Source: Wyeomyia smithii
Lineage: Eukaryota > Arthropoda > Insecta > Diptera > Culicidae
Reading direction: 5' to 3'
Assembly (NCBI RefSeq): GCF_029784165.1
Contig: NC_073695.1
Location: 229,247,916 to 229,311,915 of the forward strand
Length of the DNA: 64,000 nucleotides
Made by a program: the position numbers and the translations under genes. How positions within the stretch are numbered: the stretch's first letter is position 1; each line of letters starts with the position of its first letter. The notes below the pieces were generated by a model, which saw only the letters and a list, made by a program, of their open reading frames with translations, was not told the DNA's origin and made no database searches. Below, piece after piece: positions 24,188-36,179 of this stretch.

Positions 24188-25459
24188 ATGGATATAGATC
24201 CCTCGCCTCCCGTGCCACTATCCCCGAACCCCTCTGACCCTGACCCTTCTGTTACCCCCTCCCCTGTTCATCCTCCAGTCCCCCCTCGCCCCAGGCTTTA
24301 CCCGGACGGATCTCAACAGGGCAGCTATACTGTTTATTTTCGTTCAAAGGCAGGAGTGAATTCAAAGCGATTAAACATACTGCAAATTTCTAAATACCTG
24401 ACGAAGGGGTACAAGGCCGTGACCGAAATTTCCAGGGTCCGACCTAACAAGCTCCGCGTCGTGGTCAGTGATCTGGCACAGGCCAATGCTATCGCTTGCT
24501 CTGAGCTCTTCACACGCGAGTATCGCGTTTACATACCCGCACGAGACGTGGAGATCGACGGTGTCATAACCGATTCGAGTCTGTCTGTCGAGTGTATCCT
24601 AAAAAGCGCAACCGGTTGCTTCAAAAATACCGAAAAACAGGCGAAGATTTTGGATTGTAAGCAATTGCGGTCCATGTCTCTCGTCGGCGGTAAAAAAGTT
24701 TACACTCCGTCAGACTCGTTTCGCGTTACGTTTGCCGGATCTGCACTCCCTAGCCACGTCTCGATCGACCGGGTTCGTCTGCCTGTGCGATTGTATGTAC
24801 CCCGTGTTATGAACTGCACCAATTGCAAGCAGCTAGGCCACACAGCCGCCTACTGCTGCAATAAGGCACGATGTAGCAAGTGTGGGGAGACTCATGCGGA
24901 AGATTCTTGCAGTGTTAATGCTGAAAAATGTATTCACTGTGGGGAAAACCAGCATGAGCACTCCACATGCCCGGTGTACATGCAGCGCAGAGATAAAATC
25001 AAGCGGTCACTTAAGGAGCGTTCAAAGCGTTCTTACGCTGAGATGCTGAAGAAGACCGTGACCACTTCTACCATAACATCGAACCCTTTTGATCTGTTGT
25101 CCTCTGATGAAACCGATTCTGACGATTCATCAGCGGGAACATCTTATGCCAATCCTGGGGAGTCTAGGAAGAGGAAAAATGTTTCTTCTCCTAAACTTCC
25201 CCGTAAAGGTCCTAAGATTTCCCAAAGTGTAATGAAAAGTACGAACAAACCAAACAGTGCTATGGAAAAACCGAAGCAAACTCCTCCTGGGCTTGCAAAT
25301 TTAAAGTCCCAGAAGGAGTTCCCAGCACTGCCAGGAACATCTAAAACCCCAGTTGTTCCTTTTGCACATCCAGTTGATGAAACAAACTCTGGATTAGTGA
25401 AATTTTCTGACATTGTGGACTGGATTTTTGAAAAATTTCAATATACCCGATCCAATTAA
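24188..25459 (+). pseudogene. LINE ORF1 (nucleic-acid-binding gag-like protein), frameshifted near its end
   Basis: This is the RNA-binding ORF1 protein of the retrotransposon. It has a Pro/Ser-rich N-terminus, a globular middle, then three zinc knuckles: CTNCKQLGHTAAYC, CSKCGETHAEDSC and CIHCGENQHEHSTC. A basic KRSLKERSKRS stretch and a Ser/Asp-rich, Pro-rich tail follow. It has 423 residues versus 456 in the minus-strand copy, because one extra base in an A-run near 25,435 shifts the frame. The protein then ends in QYTRSN and loses the final ~35 residues. The gene starts about 420 bp inside the element, downstream of the 5' UTR. Confidence 0.9.
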
Positions 25460-25551
25460 AATTTTTCTTACAGCATTCCTCCCAACAGTTAGATCATTTT
25501 TGAAGCAGTTGACTGCCCAATGGCCCCTCCTTGCAGCGATTGTATCCTTCG

Positions 25552-28500
25552 ATGCCTAATTCAACTGCGTATATGAAGGATTCTATCTCTGTCTTACAGT
25601 GAAATTGTAGAAGTATTTTACCAAAAATTGATTCGTTTAAAGTTTTGATAAATAAAAACAAATGCGATGCATTTTCCCTTTGTGAAACTTGGCTTACTTC
25701 AAATATTGATCTCAACTTCCATGATTTTAATATTATTCGCCTTGATCGAGACACCCCATATGGAGGAGTACTTTTAGGGATTAAAAAGTGCTATTCTTTC
25801 TATCGTATTAACCTCCCCTCGATTCCAGGCATCGAAGTTGTCGCATGTCAAATGACAATACAAGGTAAAGAGCTTTGTATTGCCTCAATATATATTCCTC
25901 CCAGAGCACAGGTTGGGCAACGGCTGCTCTTTGATTTAATAGAACTTCTTCCCTCGCCACGTTTGATTTTGGGAGACTTCAACTCTCATGGTGTGGCTTG
26001 GGGTTCCCCTTACAATGATAACCGCTCCTCTTTAATCTATAACCTTTGCGATGACTTCGACATGACTATTTTAAACAACGGTGAAATGACACGTATCCCG
26101 AAACCTCCAGCGCTTTGGATCTATCCTTATGTTCGACGTCGCTACGGTTGGATTGCACATGGAAGGTAATCCTCGATCCTCACGGTAGCGACCATTTGCC
26201 TATTCTTATTTCAATTAATAACGGGTCAACTCGCATGCGACCAGTTGACATTCCGTATGACCTCACACGGAATGTCGATTGGAAGTTATACGAGGAAATG
26301 ATTTCAAAAGCGGTCGATTCGATTCAACATCATCCACCACTTGAAGAATACAACCTCCTCGCGGGCTTGATTCTCGACGCCGCGTTGCAAGCCCAAACGA
26401 AGAAATATCCTGGCGTAACGATTAAAGAACGGCCTCCCACTCCGTGGTGGGACCAAGAGTGCTCCGATGTCTACACGCAAAGATCCGACGCGTTTTTGGC
26501 CTACCAGAAGGGAGGTATACCTGGCGACTATTTACGGTATTCGGAGCTTGATACCAAGCTTAAAAGTTTGGCTAAAGCAAAGAAACGCGGATATTGGCGT
26601 CGGTTCGTGAACGAGACGTCGAGGGAGACATCGATGAGCACTCTTTGGAACACAGCCCGAAGAATGCGGAATCGCTTAACGGTCAACGAAAGCGAGGAGT
26701 CTTCAAGTCGGTGGATATTTGATTTTGCCAGGAAAGTATGTCCGGACTCTGTTCCTGAGCAAAACATTGTTCGCGATGCGTCTCCGGGCCACGACGCGAT
26801 AGAATCACCTTTTACGATGGCAGAATTTTCAGTTGCCCTCCTGTCCTGTAACAATAACGCGCCTGGGTTAGATAGAATCAAATTCAACTTGTTGAAGAAT
26901 CTACCCGGCAATGCCAAGAGGCGCTTGTTGAACTTGTTCAATAAGTTTCTGGAGCAAAACATTGTACCGCAGGATTGGAGGCAAGTGAAGGTGATCGCCA
27001 TCCAAAAACCAGGGAAACCAGCTTCTGATCACAACTCTTATAGGCCGATTGCAATGCTATCCTGTATCCGGAAATTGATGGAAAAAATGATACTCCGTCG
27101 TTTAGACCATTGGGTCGAATCAAATGGTCTACTATCAGATACTCAATTTGGCTTCCGTTGCTTTCAACAGATATTCAGCTGGCGTATGCTCGCAAAGAAC
27201 AAATGGCGTCTGCGTTCTTGGACATTGAGGGGGCTTTTGTTTCCGTTTCTATTGACATTCTTTCGGGTAAACTTCACCGACAAGGATTTTCTCCAATTTT
27301 GAACAATTTTTTGCACAATTTGTTGTTCGAAAAGCACATGCATTTTACGCACGGCGATTTGGCAACTTTTCGCATTAGCTACATGGGTCTTCCCCAGGGC
27401 TCATGTTTAAGCCCCCTTCTTTACAACTTTTATGTAAATGACATCGACGAATGTCTGGCAAATTCATGCACGATAAGACAACTTGCAGACGACAGTGTAA
27501 TCTCTGTTACAGGAGCCAAAGCTGCCGATTTGCAAGGACCATTGCAAGATACCTTGGACAATTTGTCTGCTTGGGCTTTACAGCTAGGTATCGAATTCTC
27601 TCCGGAGAAGACTGAGATAGTAGTTTTTTCTAGGAAGCATGAACCTGCTCAGCTTCAAACACAATTAATGGGTAAAACGATTTCTCAGGTTTTGGTACAC
27701 AAATATATTGGTGTCTGGTTCGACTCTAAAGGCACCTGGGGTTGTCACGTGAGGTATCTGATGAAAAAATGTCAACAAAGAGTGAATTTTCTTCGTACAA
27801 TAACCGGACAATGGTGGGGAGCCCACCCAGGAGACCTTATAAGGCTTTACCAAACAACTGTCTGTTATTGAGTACGAGTGTTTCTGCTTCCGCTCCGCAC
27901 CAAACACACATTTGATCAAACTGGAGCGAATACAATATCGTTGTTTGCGTATCGCCTTGGGTTGCATGCAATCGACCCATACGATGAGTTTGGAGATCTT
28001 AGCTGGAGTACTACCATTGAAAAACCGCTTCTGGAGCCTGTCTTCTCGTATTCTAATCAAATGTGAGGTCTTGAACCGTCCCGTGATTGAAAATTTTGAA
28101 AGGTTAATCGAACTTAATTCTCAAACCCGTTTTATGACATTGTATTTCATTGTATTGTATTGACATTGTATTAATCACATGTCCCAAAATATTAACCCTT
28201 CTTCGAATATTCCAAATCGTGTCGACTTATCAAATACTTCTGATTCTACTGTGTTTTTCGATACATCCATGATAGAAGAAACTCGTGGAATCCCGGATCA
28301 TTTACGCGTGCAGCAGATCCCTAAAATTTTTTCCAATAAATATCGAAACATCAACTGCGACAATATGTACTACACTGACGGATCACTTCTTGATGGGTCC
28401 ACTGGCTTCGGTATCTTCAATAACAATTTAACCGTCTCCCATAAGCTCGATAATCCTGCTTCTGTTTACGTCGCAGAATTAGCTGCAATTCAGTACACCC

Positions 28501-29213
28501 TAGGGATTATCAAAAAATGCCCACGGACCATTATTTCATCTTTACGGACAGTCTCAGTTCCATTGAGGCTCTCCGATCGATGAAAGATGTTAAGCACTCT
28601 CCGTATTTCCTGGGGAAAATACGGGAACATCTGAGTGCTTTATCCGAAAAATCTACTCAGATTACCTTAGCGTGGGTCCCTTCTCACTGCTCGATACCGG
28701 GTAATGAGAAAGCGGACTCTTTGGCTAAGGTGGGCGCAACAAACGGTGATATTTATGAAAGACCAATTGCCTTTAATGAATTTTTCGCATTTGTACGTCA
28801 GAATACGATCATCAGTTGGCAAAATTCTTGGACCAAGGGGGAACTGGGAAGGTGGTTATATTCCATAATCCCCAAGGTATCGACGAACCCGTGGTTCAAG
28901 GGGTTGGATGTAGGTCGGGATTTCATTTGCGTGATGTCCCGGCTTATGTCCAATCACTATAGATTTGACGCGCATCTCCGTCGTGTTGGGCTCGGGGAGA
29001 GTGGTATCTGTGCCTGTGGTGAAGGTTATCACGACATATAACACGTTGTTTGGTCATGCCCTGTACACCGTGACGCCAGGTCTAGATTAATAGCTTCCCT
29101 GCAGGCCGAGATGGCAGTCGGCTGTTCCTGTTCGTGTTGTCTTGGCGAGCCGTGACCTATCCTACATGTCCCTTATATACGTTTTCCTGAAATCCATCCA
29201 CGCCCCAGTTTAG
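25552..29213 (+). pseudogene. LINE ORF2 (endonuclease / reverse transcriptase / RNase H), multiply broken
   Basis: ORF2 starts at an ATG overlapping the ancestral ORF1 stop (ATGCCTAA). Compared with the minus-strand copy, a TGG to TGA stop is present at 25,600. There is a 10-bp deletion between AGCGC repeats near 26,110, a 31-bp deletion near 27,157, a 5-bp deletion near 27,859, a small duplication near 28,150, and changes near 29,040-29,110. The endonuclease (GDFNSHGVAWGS, GSDHLPI), RT (GLPQGSCLSPLLYN; catalytic LADD intact) and RNase H (YYTDGS, AELAAIQYTL, FTDSLSS, WVPSHCSIPGN) are all recognisable. A frame change at the A6 run 28,512-28,517 is shared with the other copy. Confidence 0.9.
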
Positions 29214-29621
29214 TCCTATCCCCTTCCGCCTACATCCAACCAAACGACAAGAACATGTTAAGACCCCGGATCCGGAAACAGCAATCAGACCCGCACGATA
29301 CTCTCAAGGCCCGATGGAAACAACCCAATATGCCAGTCCGTAATATCTTGGCCCAGCAGCGGAACAAATTTAATATGCTGCTTACCTATGGCAATGAAAA
29401 CCATCAAACAGCAAACCTGTGCTTTTAATGCAAAATATTCTAGCTTTAAGTTAGATTTAGTTTCAGCTCGTAGTCGGCAGCGAGGATAAAAAATTTGCTT
29501 TTAGTTATTAAGATACTTTAGAAAGTAAGCTACCAGATATAATTGGCGCCGTTAAACATTGAATTGTATTTGTGCCGTGTCAAATAAACTGTAGATGAAG
29601 AAAAAAAAAGATCTCAAAACA

Positions 29622-30485
29622 ACATGTGTAGAACGCCAACCACCATAAAAAAATCGTTTTTTTAGATACAAGTACGGAGGAACCAAACATTGAGGATTGG
29701 TGGAAGGTGTATCAAACCTACCTAATCATAAACCATTTCATTGAAATTGAAAATAAAAAAAAAATGTTGGTTACGCGAATCGAATTGCAGGAAGCACGAG
29801 ATAGAACTCAACGTCAGATTGGTAGTAAAATCAAGGTTATTTCAGTTTATTGATGATTTCATCATTGATTATGTTGGATTCATCTTTCAATAATAAATCA
29901 CCTTTTTCATCATCTTCATTTTTTCATTTTTTCAATCATAAGAAATCCAAGTTCCTTGCTTTTGAATCATTTTTAAAGCATGCAATCGGCGAGTAACTCC
30001 TAATATCGAAGCAAGCTATTCCTGCGTTTGGCATGAATCGTCATAGAGTAATTCCTCCAATTCAGCGTATTCGAAACTTTTAGCCTTCCTTCGCGCGGAC
30101 AGTCGTCACCATCGAAATCACCGTTGGAATCAATCAGGGCACCTTGTTTTACTTAGAGCAGAATTTTTTATAATTCTAGAGCCGCTGTTTTTTAGTTAAT
30201 ATTAAAAACTTAACGTTGCTATCGACATGTCACCTTGAAAATATTTTCAAGAGATTTTTATGAGTTATGATTTTTATGAATAGTAATTATAGAAAAAAAC
30301 ATTTTGATAAATGATGTTCTGGGGCTTTGAGAATTTTGAAAAACATATTCTCTGATACTAACCTAACGTTTGCAGTAAATAAAATTGATTCACTGATCCC
30401 CTTATCGAATCATGACAAAAATTTCAAATGCGTCTCTTTCGCTTTTCGCTCGCAGATTTTATTTTTCACCTATTCCGTTATTCTA
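29622..30485 (-). pseudogene. Intergenic stretch with a mariner remnant (about 29,880-30,130)
   Basis: About 29,930-30,060 matches the N-terminal part of the mariner remnant near 48,610-48,760: AAGAAATCCAAGTTCCTTGC versus AAGAAATCTAAGTTGCTTG, then CGAGTAACTCC, CAAGCTATTCCTGCGTTTGG. Only the helix-turn-helix end is left and there is no open frame. The rest of the interval is AT-rich with nothing seen. Confidence 0.5.
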
Positions 30486-31796
30486 TAGACTGTTCCGATA
30501 ATTATAAATACATCTTCTTTCTTGAATAAAACAAAAAGTACAGGATTTTTTGGGTCATTTTGTTCTGAAATATAGATAATAAGTGTTTTCTTTCCAGTTT
30601 CAATTCAAGCTGGGATTATTTTCGTAGGATACGCGAGTTCTCTAACTTTTCTCTTAACACTACTCATAAGCTTTTGCACAGTGTGTTCTCCGACCATTTT
30701 TACCACTTTAAGCCAATCTTTTTTAAATTTTTCAACATTGTCCGCTGGTTTGACATATTTCCTCAGCTTTGCCTTGGTCAAAGCCCAAAAAGTTTCAATA
30801 GGGCGAATTTCAGGGCAGTTTGGAGGATTCATCTCCTTTGGGACACATGTGACATTATTTGTTTTATACCACCCTAGTGCATCCTTAGAGTAATGGCAGG
30901 AAGCAAGATCGGGCCAAAAGATTGGAGGATTGTTATGCTGCTTAACCATGGGTAACAACCTTTTCTGCAAACACTCTTTCACGTAAATTTTACCACTCAT
31001 TGTGTCATTCGTAATGAATGGACGAGATATTTTCCCACATTCACAAATGGCCTGCCAAACCATTACCTTCTTGCCGAATTTTTCGGTGTAAATGGCTTTC
31101 ACTAGTCCAGGGACATCCTTTCCCTTCGGTGATGTATAAAATTGCGGTCCTGGCAGAGTCTTATAGTCCAGTTTTATGTAGGTTCCGTCATCCATGATAA
31201 CACACCCCATTTTTTTGGTCAGAAGTTTGTCATAAAGCTTTCGAGCTCTCGGTTTCACAGATTCAGCTTGTTTTGGATTTCGTTTTGGCTGCTTCTGCTT
31301 CCGACGGGTCTGCAGACCCATTCTTCCCTTGGCACGCATAACGTTACTCGCCGAGGTTCCCAGCTTTCTCGCCACATCTCGTACTGATACTAAAGAATGC
31401 CGCTTGTAGTATTCCTTAACCTTTTTGTCCATTGTGGGATCAACAGGCCCGGGTTTCTACCACGTCTTGGGGCATCAGTAAATGTGCACTCTTCACAATA
31501 CTTCCGCAATGCGGTTTGAACTGCTCCGACACTTATACCTTCTTCTCTGGCTAATTTTCTTATGGAAAGACCACTCACCATTTGTGACCGGTACCCCATT
31601 TGTGCACAATTCGCTTTCTTTGCTCGGGAGAAAGGCCACGCATTTTCAAAATTTCGCACTAAATGTTAGAAAAAATGACAGCATCTGTTTCTTTTGGATG
31701 TAAACAACAGGACGCAGCCAACGTTTGGTTGAATACTGCACGTTATTTGAAATGACGGTTGATCGTAAGTGTATTTATAATTATCGGAACGGTCTA
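30486..31796 (-). mobile_element. Full-length mariner-type transposon of the DD37E group
   Basis: Terminal inverted repeats TAGACTGTTCCGATAATTAT (left, 30,486) and TAGACCGTTCCGATAATTAT (right, ending 31,796 on the minus strand) differ at one base in the first twenty and extend a few bases further. Both ends abut TA (30,484-30,485 and 31,797-31,798), the expected target duplication. At 1,311 bp it has the normal size for the family. It carries one transposase gene with two frameshifts, so it is probably inactive but recent. Confidence 0.93.
30605..31643 (-). pseudogene. DD37E mariner transposase, two frameshifts
   Basis: It would cut and paste the element by binding the terminal repeats. Translation starts at the ATG at 31,643 (MRGLSPEQRK). 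The frame is lost near 31,575, continues as LSIRKLAREEGISVGAVQ (first helix-turn-helix), and is lost again at a CCCGGG tract near 31,450. It then runs open for 275 residues. In that part VRDVARKLGTSASNV is the second helix-turn-helix. The acidic triad is intact: Asp in MDDGTY (about residue 81), Asp in WPDLASCH (175) and Glu in RPIETFW (213), with exactly 37 residues between the last two. NPPNCPE before the Glu is typical of this group. No host gene adjoins it. Confidence 0.92.
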
Positions 31797-31798
31797 TA

Positions 31799-34700
31799 GT
31801 ACTTTCCAGTATATCTTTAAGAGCACTTCTTCCACTTTACATGGTAGTCGAAAGATTGCAAATGTACTGTTCGAGTATTTTAAAGGTTGTTTTAACTTCG
31901 GCAAGTTTTTATATTAGACTGCAGTTTCCTACAGCAGTCTAATGATACCCTTATCCAAAACATACAGACGAAAAATTTCTAAACGACTGTGGAGTTCGAA
32001 CACTGTTGACTAGGAAAAAATTGCATATAGATATTAAAGTTTCAACTTATATGAAAGTTGTTGAATAGGTCCGCAAAGTGTAATTAGATAAAGTCAAAAT
32101 AAGAAAAAAACTCTTACAACATGCAATCGATATCAGTAACAGAAAAAGGAATTTTTGGCAGCCTCGAAAAAGAAAGTCTATGACCGCATGATTGCACGTG
32201 AACAAATTCTAACGGCGAATTCATATACATACTTAACTGTGGTAAATATTTCAGCCTTTGATCAGACCTGCAATTTTGATGGAATTGCCGTTGATCCAAA
32301 TGTAGAACAAATTTAAATAAGTGTGTACTTTAACGATACCCGTGTAAATATTAAAGTGCAGTATCAAAGGTTAAAATCTTCGAAACAATGCTCTCAGTTC
32401 TGCTCTTCTAATACATCTGAGCTTTTCAATCTTGAATTAACGTGAAAAGCGTTTCGTTTGTCGTAAATGAGCTTTTGTTAGGTTCATAAAGTTTTTTACA
32501 TATTTTACTTGCAACAACGCTGCCTTTTAGTTATGAAACCATCAGAGTTTGTTTATTGTGTTCAAATAGACACATAAGTCCCAGCATACGTAATCATGCA
32601 TGCAGAGCTGCATTAAACAACTGCCAGAGATGCACCAGAAAATCGATTGCAATTGGTAGCAGCGACCCCCACTCCACACAGACACACACTCCTCTCAATT
32701 GTAAAGCTGCCGCTGGAACAGAAGCTTTCCATAGCCCCAAAAGAACACACCGCACATAAATTGGAAAAGTTGCCTCCGAAAGCGACAATGGATCAGGGCA
32801 GCAGGAGTTTTATTCAAGTCGTCGAGTTCCCCATTCGGCAGTGGAATTGCTGGCTCTCTTGGCGCTCTCCCAAGTTGCTTCCAAAGCCATCTCGGCCGAA
32901 AGCATGGCTGCTTATTACGAGATTAGTAATAGTAAAAATCAACTACGAAAACGACGTCGACGATGATGACGATGGCGACGGCGACGACGGCGGCGGCGAG
33001 TTGAAGTATCTCCGCCAGGAAAAGCTTATCAACGTACGACACGAAAGCCAGAACCGGCGTAGAAAAAGTTTAGCAACTCAAGGAGAAGCTTTCCCACATA
33101 CCCATCCTCTCTATCTCACTATTTATCCCCCTGCCCAACCCTCTTATGAATGAATAGGTGGATGTGTTTGCCCCATAACCACATACGCTCTAATATCGCC
33201 CCTTTAACGAGTGAGTGAAACGAGCAGCGCAAGCTGACGTTAAGCTTTTCAATGACATCGGAAACCGAAGCACCGCCCTCCCTCGAGCCCAAGCACGACG
33301 CCGGCCGGTCGGCACCGCCGTGGTGGGGTTTGCCGTACCATGGCAGAGAAAACTTTACAAAGCTAGAAACCCGAAGTTAACACCTCGTCCGAGCGGGTTA
33401 AGCTTTTTAATCTGTAAGACGACGCCCGAGGTTTGTTCGCTGAACTGCATCGGATTGCGGGTGTATGAGCATCGAATTCTGTATGGCTCCGTTTCTGAAC
33501 GTTGAACGATGATCATAAAACTACGATCTGATTTCGTTGGCGAAGGTTGCTAGCTGCTAGTAGTTGGTGCAAATACAACCGGTCAATTTTGCTCCTGGCA
33601 CGTATAATGGTTAGTGTGAAATGTTATTGTTTTATATTAGCTGGCGGTTACGTGTAGGGCTCAGGTCTGTGAACGTTTGTCGTCGCTAAATAAGCTTTAC
33701 TGGATGTATTTGTGTATGGCGTAAAACACAAATATCGGTGTAACTACGTTTGCACTTACTAATCCGGCAAACGTTTTGGTAGAACTGAACTGAGCGTTAA
33801 CGTTTTTTATTATTTCGTATAGGTATCTGACGATATGAATTCCCAATAATAATAATTCAGGAATGCAAAAATAACACAAAATGGTTCGACTAGAAGAGCA
33901 GGAAAATGTTTTGTTCCGCTATATCGACCAGCATCGGTTCTGCAAAACTTGAGAGTTTTAACGAGAAAATAAACTTTCGACAAATTTTTATCAATAAATT
34001 ACTTTTCCTTACAGAAATGTTTTCACCCTTGATAAAAATTACCTAAAATCATTTCTTTAACTCGCAAACTTCCGAATTCGTGAATCTTTTTTGGTATTTT
34101 GAAAATTTTCATGCATGGGTTAAGACCAGCTCAACCTTTATTAGATTGGTTTCGCCAGCTCTGCAATTTAATACTGGTGGGATTATCCAAAAAATTATAT
34201 TGATTTTATTAGGCTTAATATTAATATCATTAAAATTATGTTCAACAAAGTGAAAGATTCAAAATTTGTTACGGTGTTCAGGACATTCTTGGTCGTTTCA
34301 TTTTACAAAACTTGAAATTGTAATATTTCCCTAAATATTATCCTGTCGCTGGAATCATTTTGTCATCTCGCCTTCGGGAGTGTTTTTTGGCCCAGCCTTA
34401 GTTTTTGTTTCAACTTTTTATTCAAAATATTCCTTTTTATTTTTTTTGTGCTTAGCAATGTCACTGATTATCATACTCGATGTTATATGGAACTGTTTCC
34501 GGACATTCCAATTTGCCTCCTTCTTCTGCTTTCGAATCCATTATCGTCACCAGTTTAATCGATAGTAAATCATATTTGACATCTCATTACCCAACATTTT
34601 GATCGGCTTTCAACGGCATCAATACAATTATTAACCTTTGTTTTATTTTCTCCTCTCATTCCAGGTAAGCACTTTTCTCTTTTCATTTGTCGCATGAATG

Positions 34701-35035
34701 TAACATCTCGTAAATAACAGAGAGCCAAGTGCTTCGCCCAACCAGGTAAATGATGTTATTTTCAGTGCCGACATATTCTACCACCAACAAACAGAGCATA
34801 AATTTGGTACCCAGTAGCTTCGGGGTTCGTCACGATAAGAAAATCTGTTCCACAATCAGCCCAGTCTGATAGTGCCGATTCGACCTAATTTTCCGGTTAA
34901 CAGACGTGAAATTGGCCAACAGTAGAGCGAACTTGTGTACAAAAAGCCGCCCCAAGGCGCAGGGGTTGTCACTAGTCGCGTACGATCGTTCCGTTCCATT
35001 CCGTGTCTTGACGCACACACACACAAACCTCGAGT
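31799..35035. other. Intergenic region upstream of the Kazal-like gene
   Basis: About 32,600-33,500 is GC-richer; an ORF at 32,647-33,153 runs through a GAC/GAT microsatellite (32,955-33,000) and shows no domain. 33,890-34,650 is AT-rich. A polypyrimidine-AG (CTCCTCTCATTCCAG) at about 34,650-34,664 could be the 3' splice site of an upstream non-coding exon. A short AC run at 35,012-35,024 precedes the gene. No TATA box was identified. Confidence 0.45.
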
Positions 35036-35356
35036 ATGAAAGCAATCTCCGCAACTGCACTGCTGGTAACCCTGTTCGTAGTAACCGGCCTTCAGCCAGG
35101 ACCAGTGCGCGGCAGTTGGTTTACCAAACGGGACGTGGATTCTAAGTTGGACGATTTGTACCGGTTGTTGGCGGCGCTAAGCAAGCAGTCCATACACCAG
35201 ATTCAGGACATCATCTGCATTAGTCCGATACACGATGCACCGGTTTGCGGGAGCGATGGGACCACTTACGCTAACCGGCAGACGTTGCAGTGCGCAGCCA
35301 TGGCCGACGGAACCGGGATGTCCAAGCTTATGGTGGTCCACGACGGAAAGTGCTAG
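35036..35356 (+). CDS. Secreted Kazal-like domain protein lacking one disulfide
   Basis: This 106-residue secreted protein belongs to the Kazal family of small serine-protease-inhibitor-like domains. Residues 1-26 are a signal peptide (hydrophobic core ATALLVTLFVV, cleavage likely near VRG/SW). Residues 33-60 form a probable amphipathic helix rich in Leu, Lys and Gln. The Kazal domain (61-106) has the diagnostic PVCGSDGTTYAN and final HDGKC. Cysteines are at 61, 71, 86 and 106. Spacing identifies them as Kazal C1, C3, C5 and C6, with C2 replaced by Ser63 and C4 by Gln82. The canonical C2-C4 bond, which anchors the inhibitory loop, is therefore absent. It is a single exon with the start set by the signal peptide. 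No AATAAA was noticed just downstream. Whether it inhibits proteases is uncertain; related mosquito proteins can be salivary or haemolymph factors. Confidence 0.85.
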   Translation: MKAISATALLVTLFVVTGLQPGPVRGSWFTKRDVDSKLDDLYRLLAALSKQSIHQIQDIICISPIHDAPVCGSDGTTYANRQTLQCAAMADGTGMSKLMVVHDGKC

Positions 35357-36179
35357 TTCAATTGTGAATGGATTTATTTAGGCTAAATGTTTTGTACTAA
35401 AAAACCGGATGAAGAAAATTACCGCCGCGGCAACCAAAAAAATATCCTTTTTATATAAAGTTTCCATAATGCAGCAGAAAGTGACTACTAGTTTTCCCTT
35501 TGCATTCAATTTGTCTGGTGATTCAACTGTTAATTAGTCGGTTAGACGATTTTGTTCCCGCAATAGTTCCACTAAACATCTTTGAATTTACAATTCACAA
35601 AAGGAGAATATCTGAAGAACAGTCACCTTCATGCATAGCCAAAAATGTTCAAATCGAAAAAGTCGTTGTAGAGAAGATCGAGGATGTATAGTGAGGCTGT
35701 TATACAACATGTATTTTTTTATTCACATTTTGCTGCAAAGCATCTTAAGAAATTATCAATTTCTCTGAAGTGCCAAATTTTTCTCCAATGAAATTAAAAT
35801 GTTTTTTTTTTTGGTTTTTGTTTTTTAACCATGTTGCGTCTTTACCTATACGGTAAATTTTCAAATGCAACATCAAATAACATATTAAAGCATTGCGTTT
35901 TCGAAAGAAGACCTGTATAGTGGGGGTAAGATTGTACCATACAAACCAATTGTTTGTCTGCCAGCTCATAGCGACCAAAAGACCAATCTTTCCTAAATAG
36001 GTTTCCTCGAATACTTAACCAAGAAATATTAGTCTTCTGACCCATAGGAGATGGCTGGAAAGTCACGGGTTGGATGGCACAATCTCATTCCGGCTTATGG
36101 TGCTTGAACAAAATTAATCACTGTTTCAATGGAGACGCTCGGAGATTAGGACGCTCAATCTGAAAAAATGAATGATCAT
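35357..36179. other. Downstream sequence, no further gene seen
   Basis: AT-rich, with a TATATAAAG at 35,453. ORFs on both strands are short and featureless. Confidence 0.45.

Larger units (their letters stand above)
23770..29607 (+). mobile_element. Full-length, decayed I-group LINE (copy 1)
   Basis: The order is 5' UTR, ORF1 (gag-like), ORF2 (endonuclease, reverse transcriptase, RNase H), 3' UTR and an A-rich tail GATGAAGAAAAAAAAA. Near-identical direct repeats of 14 bp (13 of 14 match) flank it: AAGATCTCAATACA at 23,756-23,769 and AAGATCTCAAAACA at 29,608-29,621. It is about 5.8 kb. Compared with the copy at 42.1-47.9 kb, its ORF2 carries several deletions and a stop, so it is no longer autonomous. 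The RNase H domain places it in the I superfamily as opposed to Jockey or CR1; the exact clade (I, LOA or similar) is not settled. Confidence 0.92.

Noticed and set aside
32647..33153. 168-residue ORF with an acidic Asp/Gly run
   Set aside because: The acidic run is a translated GAC/GAT microsatellite and the rest shows no recognisable feature.
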